A DNA stretch of 64,000 nt, taken from SAR116 cluster bacterium AG-335-B03. Its GTDB lineage: Bacteria > Pseudomonadota > Alphaproteobacteria > Puniceispirillales > Marisalimonadaceae. The stretch is from positions 18,357 to 82,356 of the forward strand of contig QBZG01000004.1 of assembly GCA_003282435.1 (NCBI GenBank), read 5' to 3'. The notes under the pieces are model-generated. The model made no database searches, was not told the origin of the DNA, and was given only the letters and a program-made list of their open reading frames with translations. Below, piece by piece: positions 52,237 through 61,946 of the stretch; positions within the stretch are counted from its first letter, which is position 1; every line of letters starts with the position of its first letter. Position numbers and translations under genes: made by a program.

Positions 52237-52497
52237 TTAGCTTTTTATTACAGATCCCTCTTGAATAGAAACTTTTGCCATAGCCTGTTCACTTAGACCT
52301 TGCATTGCCTTCATAGTTTCAATTTTTTTACCAGCTATATTTATATTTTCAAAAATTTCTACTATAAATCCATTATTATCGCCCGTCTTAAATAACATTC
52401 TTTTATATTTGTCTTCCTCAATATTGGAACCAATAGCCTGAACTACCGCCCATAATGATGGAGCCAATAGAGTGAAATTAATATTGCGCCCGTACAA
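52237..52497 (-). CDS. Hypothetical small protein
   Basis: 86-aa ORF abutting the GYD-like gene upstream in the same strand; TTG start overlapping the stop region. Confidence 0.5.
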   Translation of the reverse strand: MYGRNINFTLLAPSLWAVVQAIGSNIEEDKYKRMLFKTGDNNGFIVEIFENINIAGKKIETMKAMQGLSEQAMAKVSIQEGSVIKS

Positions 52498-52848
52498 TTA
52501 ATCCTCCTGAGATTTTTGTTTTGCTGATATATATGTAGCCATATTTTTTGAGGCTAATTGAAAAATATTTTTCCAATCTTCTGCTTCAAATCCTCTATAC
52601 CAATTAAATGAAGAAAAAGCTCCACTTGCATATATTAAATTTGTTGTTGCAGCAATATCTTCATCACTCTTAGCCATGACAACACACATAAAATCAAACT
52701 CAGGATGATTTAAGTATAAAAATTCAATAAATTTGGCTCCAAATGCTTCAGCTAAAGGTTCAGTAATTTCACGTCTGTTTTGGGGTTTATTTAACATAGA
52801 TGCAGCTGTTTCTTGGGAAGTTTTACCAGTTATAATATATTTTTGCAT
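52498..52848 (-). CDS. GYD-domain-like small protein
   Basis: MQKYIITGKTSQETAASML...EAFGAKFIEFLYLNHPEFDFMCVVMAKSDEDIAATTNLIYASGAFSSF resembles the GYD family. Confidence 0.6.
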   Translation of the reverse strand: MQKYIITGKTSQETAASMLNKPQNRREITEPLAEAFGAKFIEFLYLNHPEFDFMCVVMAKSDEDIAATTNLIYASGAFSSFNWYRGFEAEDWKNIFQLASKNMATYISAKQKSQED

Positions 52849-52995
52849 GTTGATTTAGACCTTATCTAATTGAATGAAATTCGATATTACTTATAAAATT
52901 ATAACAATTTCAATTAAATTAATTTTTATGTTTACTTATTAAGCAAATTAAACCTAATATTAATTTTAAAAAATTTAAGGGGGAGGAAAGTATTA

Positions 52996-54486
52996 ATGGC
53001 TTTTAAATACAAAGAAAAATATGGGAACTATATTAATGGTAAATTTGTAGACCCAGTAGACGGTAAGTTTTTTGATAATATTACACCAATAAATGGTAAG
53101 GTTTTATGCCAGATTGCTAGATCAAACGAAAAAGATATAAATTCAGCTTTAGATGCAGCTCACGCAGCAAAAGATGCTTGGGGCACAACAAGTGTTACTG
53201 AAAGAAGTAACATTATGATACAAATTGCCCAAATATTAGAAGATAATCTTGCCATGTTAGCAGAGGCTGAGACTTGGGATAATGGAAAAGGCATAAGAGA
53301 AACTACTGCTGCGGATTTACCTTTAGGTATTGATCATTTTAGATATTTTGCTAGTGTAATTAGAGCTCAAGAAGGAACACTTGCGGAGCTTAATAATGAC
53401 ACTGTTTCTTATCTAATACCTGAACCATTAGGTGTGGTTGGTCAAATAATTCCATGGAACTTTCCTTTATTAATGGCTATTTGGAAATTAGCACCTGCTT
53501 TAGCAACTGGAAATTGTGTTGTTTTAAAACCTGCAGAACAAACACCAGCTTCAATAATGGTAATGATGGAATTAATTGGTCATTTGATACCATCAGGTGT
53601 TGTAAACATAGTTAATGGTTACGGACTAGAAGCTGGTAAACCATTAGCATCAAGTACAAGAATTGCCAAAATAGCATTTACTGGTGAGACGACTACAGGA
53701 AGAATGATATTACAATATGCGAGTCAAAACTTAATTCCTAGTACTTTAGAACTAGGTGGAAAGTCTCCAAATATTTTCTTTAAGGATATTGCTGAAGCAG
53801 ATGATGACTTTTTCGATAAGTGTATTGAAGGTTTTGTTATGTTTGCTCTTAATCAAGGTGAAGTTTGCACCTGCCCTAGTAGAGCATTAATACATGAAGA
53901 TATTTATGATAAATTTATAGAAAGGTGTATTGAAAGGACAAAAGCAATAACTCAAGGAGATCCTCTTGATTCAAATACTATGATAGGAGCAATGGCTTCT
54001 GCTGAGCAATATGAAAAAGTAAAATCATATTTAGACCTTGGAAAAAAAGAAGGTGCAGAAGTTCTTGTTGGTGGTGATGTCGCTCAAATGAGTGGTGATC
54101 TTGCAAATGGATATTATATACAACCTACAATATTTAAAGGTCATAATAAGATGAGAATATTCCAAGAAGAAATTTTTGGACCGGTTGTTTCTGTTTGTAC
54201 TTTCAAAACAGATGAAGAGGCATTAGAAATAGCCAATGATACTCTTTATGGTCTAGGTGCTGGTATATGGACAAGAGATCTCAATACATCTTATAGATTT
54301 GGACGCGCCATTAAAGCTGGAAGGGTTTGGACAAATTGTTATCATGATTACCCAGCTCATGCTGCCTTTGGTGGTTATAAGCAATCTGGTATTGGTCGTG
54401 AAAACCATTTAATGATGTTAAACCATTATCAGCAAACTAAGAATTTATTAGTAAGCTACAGCCCAAAAAAGCTGGGTTTCTTTTAA
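52996..54486 (+). CDS. NAD-dependent aldehyde dehydrogenase (ExaC/AcoD-like)
   Basis: [67 protein letters not shown]. Confidence 0.95.
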   Translation: MAFKYKEKYGNYINGKFVDPVDGKFFDNITPINGKVLCQIARSNEKDINSALDAAHAAKDAWGTTSVTERSNIMIQIAQILEDNLAMLAEAETWDNGKGIRETTAADLPLGIDHFRYFASVIRAQEGTLAELNNDTVSYLIPEPLGVVGQIIPWNFPLLMAIWKLAPALATGNCVVLKPAEQTPASIMVMMELIGHLIPSGVVNIVNGYGLEAGKPLASSTRIAKIAFTGETTTGRMILQYASQNLIPSTLELGGKSPNIFFKDIAEADDDFFDKCIEGFVMFALNQGEVCTCPSRALIHEDIYDKFIERCIERTKAITQGDPLDSNTMIGAMASAEQYEKVKSYLDLGKKEGAEVLVGGDVAQMSGDLANGYYIQPTIFKGHNKMRIFQEEIFGPVVSVCTFKTDEEALEIANDTLYGLGAGIWTRDLNTSYRFGRAIKAGRVWTNCYHDYPAHAAFGGYKQSGIGRENHLMMLNHYQQTKNLLVSYSPKKLGFF

Positions 54487-54497
54487 TTCAATTTGAA

Positions 54498-54519
54498 GGG
54501 CGCGAGTTGCGCCCTTTTT
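54498..54519 (+). terminator. Rho-independent terminator
   Basis: GGGCGC-GAGTT-GCGCCC-TTTTT: perfect 6-bp all-GC stem followed by T5, just after the aldehyde dehydrogenase stop. Confidence 0.88.
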
Positions 54520-54538
54520 CATTTAGGAGATTTAATAA

Positions 54539-54871
54539 ATGTTAGATCAGGTTGAAGCAACTCAAGAAGCTTTAGATTTAATTGAAGATATAAAAAAAGA
54601 CTACGGTGAAGTTTTATTTCATCAATCTGGGGGATGTTGTGATGGGTCCGCACCAATGTGTTTTCAAAAAGGTGATTTCTTGATTGCGGATCACGATGTG
54701 CAGATGGGAGAGATCGGTGGCGTTCCTTTTTATATAGGTGGACTTCAGTTTGAGGCTTGGAAACACACAAGACTAATAATAGATGTCGTCGATGGACAGG
54801 GTGGCATGTTTTCCTTGGATAATGGTCGAGGAAAAAGATTCATTACTAGATCTGAGATATGTTCTATTTAA
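54539..54871 (+). CDS. DUF779 family protein
   Basis: LFHQSGGCCDGSAPMCFQKGDFLIADHDVQMGEIGGVPFYIGGLQFEAWKHT; DUF779 genes commonly neighbour aldehyde dehydrogenases. Confidence 0.88.
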   Translation: MLDQVEATQEALDLIEDIKKDYGEVLFHQSGGCCDGSAPMCFQKGDFLIADHDVQMGEIGGVPFYIGGLQFEAWKHTRLIIDVVDGQGGMFSLDNGRGKRFITRSEICSI

Positions 54872-54937
54872 AAAATTAATATTTATTGACTTAATAAAAT
54901 TTAATTTTAGAGAAATTTTTTAGAATTCATTTATTAT

Positions 54938-55300
54938 TTAATAAACAAATGTCCTATCAGCCTCTAATGACAAATTCAACAACGTCTTTGGAAAAACTTT
55001 TCTTGCGTTAGCATCTTTGAGATCTTGTTCCGTCACACCTCTTATTTCACAAGATATTGCTGAAACGTACATTGGTACTTTTGCTTTTTTTAGTACTTCA
55101 AAGTGTTCTTTTAAGCTACCTGTTCCTAAACCAACTAAATTATCTAAAACAGGAGGTCTTATCAAACTAACCGCATCAGCATTAAGAAATACAATAACTT
55201 CATGACCCTCTTCAACAGCAGTCCTTGCCAACATAAAGCCAAGTGATGCTTTAGTTTGGTTGTTTGTACCATTAGTAATGTTAAATAAAATTTTAGCCAT
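54938..55300 (-). CDS. DsrE-family-like protein
   Basis: MAKILFNITNGTNNQTKASLGFMLARTAVEEGHEVIVFLNADAVSL...VPMYVSAISCEIRG. Confidence 0.8.
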   Translation of the reverse strand: MAKILFNITNGTNNQTKASLGFMLARTAVEEGHEVIVFLNADAVSLIRPPVLDNLVGLGTGSLKEHFEVLKKAKVPMYVSAISCEIRGVTEQDLKDANARKVFPKTLLNLSLEADRTFVY

Positions 55301-55410
55301 TGATTATTTAAAATTTTTAAAAACTAATTTATAGGTTATTTTGTTAGATAATCACATGATTTTCATTGAGTTGTAAAATTATGATTAAAACTTATACATT
55401 TGACTAAATA

Positions 55411-56250
55411 TTATTGGCTCATTACAAATCCACCATTAGGTGAAATTGTCTGTCCAGTAACAAATTTAGCTTCCTCAGATGCTAAATAAACCGCAGCCCA
55501 TGCTATATCGTCAACTTCTCCAAATGTTTTCATAGGTGTAGATGATTTAACAAGCTTTATCACATCTCCTAGGCCACTTGTCATATCAGTATCAATATAA
55601 CCTGGAGCAATAGCATTAACTCTTATATTTCTAGATGCCAATTCCCTAGCAGTAGCCCTTGTGAAGCCAAGGATTGCTGCTTTAGCAGCAGAATAATGTG
55701 GAGAAGATGGACCGCCTGTTGTGCCCAAAACTGATCCCATATTTATTATTGAGGCACTTTCTTGATTGTTCATTATATTTAAGGCTTCTCTCGTACAAAA
55801 AAAAGTACCATTCAAATGAACTGATATCATTTTGTGCCATTCATCATCTGACATATTTACAGTCACATCAAAATGAGTGCTAATTTCTTCTGATTTTGAA
55901 AATTCTTTAATTTGAAGATTGTTTACTTTTATTCTTTCATCAATTAAGTCTTGTCTGTTTTCAAAACCATTAATGCCTGCATTATTTACTAGAATGTCTA
56001 ATTGTTTAAAATCTGATTTAACTTTCGTGAACACATTTTTAACACTTTTGGAATTTGATACATCTATATAGTAGGCCGTGCCACCTAATTCTTTAGCTCT
56101 TTCAGAAGCTTGATTGATGTTAATATCACACAATATGACCACTGCGCCTTCATTAGTAAAATTCTTGGCAATTGCGGCCCCTAGGCCTTTAGCAGCGCCT
56201 GTAATTAAAGCAATTTTACCTTTTAATCGATCCATATTTGATTGCAGCAC
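55411..56250 (-). CDS. Short-chain dehydrogenase/reductase with an insertion before the catalytic core
   Basis: LITGAAKGLGAAIA, LVNNAGI, HYSAAKAAILGFTRA, TGQTISPNGGFVM; start may be the inner ATG (MDRLKGK). Confidence 0.9.
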   Translation of the reverse strand: MLQSNMDRLKGKIALITGAAKGLGAAIAKNFTNEGAVVILCDININQASERAKELGGTAYYIDVSNSKSVKNVFTKVKSDFKQLDILVNNAGINGFENRQDLIDERIKVNNLQIKEFSKSEEISTHFDVTVNMSDDEWHKMISVHLNGTFFCTREALNIMNNQESASIINMGSVLGTTGGPSSPHYSAAKAAILGFTRATARELASRNIRVNAIAPGYIDTDMTSGLGDVIKLVKSSTPMKTFGEVDDIAWAAVYLASEEAKFVTGQTISPNGGFVMSQ

Positions 56251-56320
56251 AAATTTGTTTATGAATAAAGTTTTTTTATGATTTCTTGCTATTTATATAG
56301 TAGGAACACATCTTATCATT

Positions 56321-56785
56321 ATGGCAAAAATAGAATATAATAAAAATAGTAAGTATTTCGAGGATTTTTCAATTGGTGATAGATACTTAATACCATCTAG
56401 AACTCAAACTAGTGGTATATTTTCAATGTTTCAAGCGGCGTCAGGAGATAATGATCCTATTCATTATGATTTAGAATATTGCAAAAAAAGTGGACACCCA
56501 GAAATGTTAGCTCATGGATTACAAGTCATGATACAAACTGTAGCAGGTGCTGGAACATTTCCTTCTGAGGTTAGGGATAGTTTAATTGGTTTAATTGAGA
56601 TTTCTGGAAAAATGTTAAAACCTGTTTATAGAGAAGATACTTTATACCCTGAACTAATAATTTCGAAACTGATTTCTCAAAACACTACAGGAATTTTAGA
56701 AGTGAAAGCGACTATTAAGAACCAAAAAAACATACTAGTTTTTGAAGGGTATCATAAATATTTAATCAAAAAATTAGTGAATTAA
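56321..56785 (+). CDS. MaoC-like (hotdog-fold) dehydratase-domain protein
   Basis: YFEDFSIGDRYLIPSRTQ, FQAASGDNDPIHYDLEYCKKSGHPEMLAHG. Confidence 0.88.
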   Translation: MAKIEYNKNSKYFEDFSIGDRYLIPSRTQTSGIFSMFQAASGDNDPIHYDLEYCKKSGHPEMLAHGLQVMIQTVAGAGTFPSEVRDSLIGLIEISGKMLKPVYREDTLYPELIISKLISQNTTGILEVKATIKNQKNILVFEGYHKYLIKKLVN

Positions 56786-56827
56786 AATATTAATAAATAT
56801 TAATAAGCACAAGTAATTATTAAATAA

Positions 56828-57592
56828 TTATTTAATTCTCAAAGAAGGAAGGCCAACTCCTGTTGCTTCAAATCCTCCATCTACCGCCAAGACTTGACCC
56901 GTAATATAAGAAGCTTTTTCAGATGCTAAGAAATAAATTCCATTAGCAATTTCTTGTTCAGTGCCATATCTATTTAGTGGAATTGCGTCATGATAAGCGT
57001 CAATAATATCTTGAGTATGCACTGCCATTGCTAGTTTTGTTTTTACTGGACCTGGAGCTATACAATTAACTCTTATACCATGTTCACCTAACTCGACTGC
57101 TTGTTGCTTAGTTAGGTGAATAACGGCTGCCTTTGATGTTCCATAAGCCACTCTGAGGGTTGATGCACGTAAACCAGATATAGATGCTATATTGATTATA
57201 TTTCCTTTTGTTTTTTTTAAATGAGCAATTGCTTTTTGTGAGCATAAAAAAACACCATCTAAATTTGTTTTCATAACTTCATTCCATCTTTTGAAATTAG
57301 TTTCCTCAATATTACCAAAATCTGCTACACCCGCATTGTTGACTAATACGTCAATTCTATTATGCCATTCCAATATTTGATTATACATTTTCTTTAATTC
57401 ATAATCATTTGAAATATCAAAACAAAATGTTTTAATATCTTTATTTTTCAAAAGTAAATTATCAATCTCTTTCTTATCATTATCAACTACTGCAACTTTA
57501 TAGCCATTTTCATTAAACATAAGAGCTGTAGCTAGCCCAATTCCTCTAGCGGCTCCTGTAACTATGGCTAACTTTTTACTGTCTTCGTTCAA
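56828..57592 (-). CDS. Short-chain dehydrogenase/reductase
   Basis: IVTGAARGIGLATA, VLVNNAGVADFG, AYGTSKAAVIHLTK, YITGQVLAVDGGFEATG. Confidence 0.93.
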   Translation of the reverse strand: MNEDSKKLAIVTGAARGIGLATALMFNENGYKVAVVDNDKKEIDNLLLKNKDIKTFCFDISNDYELKKMYNQILEWHNRIDVLVNNAGVADFGNIEETNFKRWNEVMKTNLDGVFLCSQKAIAHLKKTKGNIINIASISGLRASTLRVAYGTSKAAVIHLTKQQAVELGEHGIRVNCIAPGPVKTKLAMAVHTQDIIDAYHDAIPLNRYGTEQEIANGIYFLASEKASYITGQVLAVDGGFEATGVGLPSLRIK

Positions 57593-57618
57593 TGTTTGTA
57601 CATACTTAACGTATTAGC

Positions 57619-58257
57619 TTAAGTTGTTAGTGGATTTGATGGCCTATCTTCAAGTTCTGATTTCCATCTAAAAACATTTTTGTATTCATCTTCAAGATTA
57701 ATCTTTAAAATTTTTGATAAATTAAACATAAAATGTGCTGTTATGTCTGCAATAGAAAATTTTTCTCCAGCAATAAACTTGTTGTTTGAAAGATGTGGCT
57801 CAGTCCTACTAAGAAAAATTTTAAACATTTCAATTCCACGAACAACAATTTCAGGCGATTGATCAATTTTGTTCCGTGTGCCTGGAACAACTTTTCCTTT
57901 AAAAAAAGATGTTTTATTTCTTACAGAGTGCAAAAGAGGTAAAAATCCGTCTAACTCTATTCTCCTGTTCCACATGTCAATAATAGCTATCTCCTTGCTA
58001 TTACTTCCAAATAAATTTGGATTTTGAAATTTATCTTCTAAATAACGACAAATTGATATTGTTTCAGAAATAATTGTACCTTCTTCTAATTCCAAAAACG
58101 GAACACAATTAAAAGGGTTCATTGTTTTATATGGCTCTTTAAATATTTCATCTTCTCTAACATTAACTTGAATAGTTTCTATATTTATATCTTTCTCTTT
58201 TAGGAACATTTCTACTCTAAGGGCGTTTGCTGCTGGGGTGAAAGTGTATAACTTCAT
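57619..58257 (-). CDS. Glutathione S-transferase-like protein
   Basis: MKLYTFTPAANALRVEMFLKEK, NPFNCVPFLELEEGTIISETISICRYLE. Confidence 0.87.
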   Translation of the reverse strand: MKLYTFTPAANALRVEMFLKEKDINIETIQVNVREDEIFKEPYKTMNPFNCVPFLELEEGTIISETISICRYLEDKFQNPNLFGSNSKEIAIIDMWNRRIELDGFLPLLHSVRNKTSFFKGKVVPGTRNKIDQSPEIVVRGIEMFKIFLSRTEPHLSNNKFIAGEKFSIADITAHFMFNLSKILKINLEDEYKNVFRWKSELEDRPSNPLTT

Positions 58258-58306
58258 TAATTACCTCTAAAATTTTTATTTAAAAAAAATTTGTTTATTA
58301 TTCGAA

Positions 58307-59068
58307 TTAGTTTTTTATTCTATATCCAGTTTTAAAAATATACCAAATTATACTAATACAAATGCTAGTGAACAAAAGTATAAAAAAAACACTTGTTAGT
58401 ATCGGCACATCACCAATACCAAAAAAAGCCCATCTAAATCCAGATATTAGATAAACTATAGGATTTAATAAAGCAAAGTTTTGCCAGAATGGTGGTAACA
58501 TATCTAATGTATAAAAACTTCCTCCTAAAAATACTAAGGGAGTTATTATTAACATTGGAGCTATATTTAACTGCTCAAAATTATCTGAAACAATGCCAAT
58601 AATAAACCCTAGAAGGCTAAAACTTATACATGTTAACAATAAGAAAAAAACCATAAAAAATGGGTGTACAATATTTATAGTAACAAAAAGATAAGATGTT
58701 GCTAATATTATTAATCCAATAGAAAATGCTTTGGTAGTTGCAGCACCTACATAACCAATTACTATTTCGACAAATGATAATGGAGCTGATAAAAGTTCAT
58801 AAGTAGTTCCAATAAATTTTGGAAAATAAATCCCAAAAGACGCATTGTTAACACTTTGCATTTGAACGGTTAACATTATTAAACCTGGGACAATAAATGC
58901 ACCATATGAGACATTACTAATATTTTCCATTCTAGAACCAATAGCTGCACCAAAAACAATAAAATAAAGTATTGTTGATAAAACTGGCGAAACAAGACTT
59001 TGAATTAAAGTTCTAAAAGATCTATTCATTTCATATATGTATATTGCTTGAATTCCCCTTAGGTTCAT
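58307..59068 (-). CDS. ABC-2 type transporter permease
   Basis: Multi-TM; PVLSTILYFIVFGAAIGSR, APMLIITPLVFLGGSFYTLDMLPPFWQNFALLNPIVYLISGFRW. Confidence 0.92.
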   Translation of the reverse strand: MNLRGIQAIYIYEMNRSFRTLIQSLVSPVLSTILYFIVFGAAIGSRMENISNVSYGAFIVPGLIMLTVQMQSVNNASFGIYFPKFIGTTYELLSAPLSFVEIVIGYVGAATTKAFSIGLIILATSYLFVTINIVHPFFMVFFLLLTCISFSLLGFIIGIVSDNFEQLNIAPMLIITPLVFLGGSFYTLDMLPPFWQNFALLNPIVYLISGFRWAFFGIGDVPILTSVFFILLFTSICISIIWYIFKTGYRIKN

Positions 59069-59071
59069 TTA

Positions 59072-59992
59072 CTAATCCTTAATAATTTTTACAAAAATAT
59101 CTTCTAACGAAGTTTCTTCGGTTTGTATGTCAAATAAATTTATTCCAATTTCATTCATGTCAGAGAGAAGGGATGTTATGCCTGTTTTCTCTTTGCCTAT
59201 ATTATAATAATAGTTAAAAGAATTACCATCATCTATTAACTTTAATTTATATTTTGCTAGTTTCTGAGGTATCTTTTTAAGACGTTTTTTAAGCCTAACT
59301 TTTAAAATTTTAATACTCATTCTCTTAATTAATTTATTTTTTTCTTCAACTAATAGTAATTCTCCATTGTTTATAATTCCTATTCTGTCAGCTATCATTT
59401 CAGCCTCTTCGATATAATGTGTTGTTAAAATTATTGTAACTCCCTCATTTTTTAATTCTTTGACGATATTCCACATGTCTTTTCTAAGTTCGACATCTAC
59501 GCCTGCTGTGGGTTCATCTAAAAATAAAATTTTTGGGTTATGACTTAATGCTTTTGCAATCATTACCCTGCGTTTCATACCTCCTGAAAGAGACTTAATA
59601 ATATTATCTTTTTTGTCATATAACTGTAATTTTGTAAGAAGCTGTTCTATGTATTCGTTATTATTCTTTTTACCAAACAATCGTCTTGAAAATTTAACCG
59701 AATTAATTACTTTTTCAAATGGTTCTAGTGCTAATTCCTGAGGTACAAGCCCAATAATCTCTCTTGTTTTTCTATAATCTTGAATTACGTCTAATCCATT
59801 AACTGTGATGCTCCCAGATGTTATTGACGCAAGTCCACATATTGTGGAAATGAGAGTGGTTTTACCTGCTCCATTAGGACCGAGGAGGGCAATTATTTCC
59901 CCTTGATTAATTTTCAGACTTAAATTTTTAACTGCAATAAAATCATTGTCATATTTCTTGACTAAACTTTTAACTGAAATTATTTCTGACAA
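59072..59992 (-). CDS. ABC-2 type transporter ATP-binding protein
   Basis: GPNGAGKTTLIST, SLSGGMKRRVMIAKAL, FLDEPTAGVDVELR. Confidence 0.93.
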   Translation of the reverse strand: MSEIISVKSLVKKYDNDFIAVKNLSLKINQGEIIALLGPNGAGKTTLISTICGLASITSGSITVNGLDVIQDYRKTREIIGLVPQELALEPFEKVINSVKFSRRLFGKKNNNEYIEQLLTKLQLYDKKDNIIKSLSGGMKRRVMIAKALSHNPKILFLDEPTAGVDVELRKDMWNIVKELKNEGVTIILTTHYIEEAEMIADRIGIINNGELLLVEEKNKLIKRMSIKILKVRLKKRLKKIPQKLAKYKLKLIDDGNSFNYYYNIGKEKTGITSLLSDMNEIGINLFDIQTEETSLEDIFVKIIKD

Positions 59993-60123
59993 TTCTTTTT
60001 CCTAAATTTATAACAATAAATCATTACATTGATTTTATGTAAAAAGTAATTTTTTTTAATTAAATAATTTTAAAAAATATAATCATTAACTTTGTGATAC
60101 GAACAGCAATTAGAAAATTTAAA

Positions 60124-60336
60124 TCAGTTTGCAATTATTAACATTCTTTTTTTAAGCTGTTTTTGAAGTGCTTTTACGTCAAATGGTTTCATTTTTTTCC
60201 ATTTTTGGCATTCTTCTCTTGTTCTTCCACATCCTATGCACCAACCATTTTGACCGGTAAATTTACACACATCAATACAAGGACTTTTCTGACTTTTCAT
60301 TCTTGTAATCCTAAAATTATCATTATATTTAATCAC
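60124..60336 (-). CDS. DUF1289 family Cys-rich protein
   Basis: SPCIDVCKFTGQNGWCIGCGRTREECQKW. Confidence 0.88.
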   Translation of the reverse strand: MIKYNDNFRITRMKSQKSPCIDVCKFTGQNGWCIGCGRTREECQKWKKMKPFDVKALQKQLKKRMLIIAN

Positions 60337-60799
60337 CTTGATGAGGTAATGAAGAATGATGAAGATTTATAATTAGTTCCCCATTATTATTCTTAATATA
60401 CCCAAAAGTATACTCAACTTTAAACTCTTGACTTACATTGCTAGTTTGAAAATAATAATTGCCCATTACTAGAGCAGTATTTTCTTCCAAAATAAAATAT
60501 CTATCGCCAAAACGAATTTTTTTCCATATTTTAAGAGCAAATCCTTTATCTTCTATAATTGAACCACCGATGAAATAGGATAAAGCATCATCAAATTTTA
60601 GTCGGAACTGGCTTTCTGAGGCTAAAGTTGGTTTGAAAAGTACGTTACTAAAACCATATGCGTAAAAATTAGATACAAAGTCGTATGCAGCTTTTTTATA
60701 GTCACCATTATTTGCGTAAAGATCCCCAATTTGAATAACATTATCTGCCCATAACCTTTGAGCATTAATCACATCCTCTTTTGAAATCTTATTTTTCAA
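60329..60799 (-). CDS. Conserved protein, NTF2/SnoaL-like candidate
   Basis: 156-aa ORF; GGSIIEDKGFALKIWKKIRFGDRYFILEENTALVMGNYYFQTS...EYTFGYIKNNNGELIINLHHSSLP resembles the DUF4440/NTF2-like pattern. Confidence 0.6.
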   Translation of the reverse strand: MKNKISKEDVINAQRLWADNVIQIGDLYANNGDYKKAAYDFVSNFYAYGFSNVLFKPTLASESQFRLKFDDALSYFIGGSIIEDKGFALKIWKKIRFGDRYFILEENTALVMGNYYFQTSNVSQEFKVEYTFGYIKNNNGELIINLHHSSLPHQGD

Positions 60800-60892
60800 T
60801 TTTCTAATTATTTTTCAATTGTCATTACAAGATATATTTATAAAATTATGCTTAATAGATATAATATGAATATTATTAATCAACAAAAATAT

Positions 60893-61945
60893 CTATAATT
60901 TTCTTCTTAGTAACCATACAAAAAAAATTCCACCAACTAAACCTGTGACAATTCCTATAGGCATATCTTCAGGAGCCATAATAGTGCGAGCAGCTATATC
61001 AGTCCAAAGTAACAGTATTGCACCAAAAAAAGCAGAAACTGGTAATACACGTAAATAATTCCCTCCAACTATCATACGAACAACATGAGGAACCATTAAT
61101 CCTATAAATCCTATCATACCTGAGAATGCAACCATTACCCCTGTAATAAGGGCGCATATAGTAAACACAATTAAACGGAAATTTTGAACTCGAATACCAA
61201 GAGTAGTAGCTGTTTCATCACCTACAGTCATTGCATTTAAAATATCTGTTTTAAAAAAAAGCCAGATACCGCAACAAATTAGTGTTGCCAAAGGATAAAT
61301 AAGGTGATCCCATTGGGCAAAGCCTAAACCTCCTAACATCCAAAAGACGACTGTGTGAGTAGCCCGGTGATCACCCAAAAATATTAAAATATTGGCTCCA
61401 GCCATAATTATGAATGATACCGCAACCCCAACTAATACCAAGCGGTCAGCACTTGTTGCAGCTGTAAAACGAGACACTCCCAATACAATAGAGGTTGCCA
61501 CTAAAGCCCCCAAAAAAGCCATCAAAGGGACAGTCAACAGACCAATAAATAACCCTGTATGTAAAAGTGCAAGTATAGCTCCAAATGCACCACCCGAGGA
61601 AATGCCTAATAAATGAGGGTCGGCTAATGGATTTCTTGTAACAGCTTGAAGACTAGCTCCAACAATTGCAAGTCCAGATCCTACTATAATTGCTAAAAGA
61701 GAACGTGGAAATCGAACATTCCAAACAATTGATTCACGACCTTTACTCCAAATAGTTTCAAATGTTTCGGGATATAACTTATTTATTATAACTCCCCATA
61801 CTGTACTTGTTGAGATTTGGACAGCACCAACAGAAATTGCTAGAGATAATGATATAATTAGTACGAATATACTCAATAAAATCAAAAGTCCTAACCCTTT
61901 ATTTATTTTAAAGAGTGATAAAGAACCTTTGATTTTATTTTTCAA
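60893..61945 (-). CDS. FecCD-family ABC permease (iron-siderophore/cobalamin type)
   Basis: RFPRSLLAIIVGSGLAIVGASLQAVTRNPLADPHLLGISSGGAFGA, GFIGLMVPHVVRMIVGGNYLRVLP. Confidence 0.95.
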   Translation of the reverse strand: MKNKIKGSLSLFKINKGLGLLILLSIFVLIISLSLAISVGAVQISTSTVWGVIINKLYPETFETIWSKGRESIVWNVRFPRSLLAIIVGSGLAIVGASLQAVTRNPLADPHLLGISSGGAFGAILALLHTGLFIGLLTVPLMAFLGALVATSIVLGVSRFTAATSADRLVLVGVAVSFIIMAGANILIFLGDHRATHTVVFWMLGGLGFAQWDHLIYPLATLICCGIWLFFKTDILNAMTVGDETATTLGIRVQNFRLIVFTICALITGVMVAFSGMIGFIGLMVPHVVRMIVGGNYLRVLPVSAFFGAILLLWTDIAARTIMAPEDMPIGIVTGLVGGIFFVWLLRRKL

Positions 61946-61946
61946 G

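Noticed and set aside
54519-54770. 83-aa minus-strand ORF over DUF779
   Set aside because: Antisense to a conserved DUF779 gene and begins in the terminator region.
61392-61616. 74-aa plus-strand ORF inside the FecCD permease
   Set aside because: Ala/Thr/Pro-rich antisense translation of TM segments; typical artefact.
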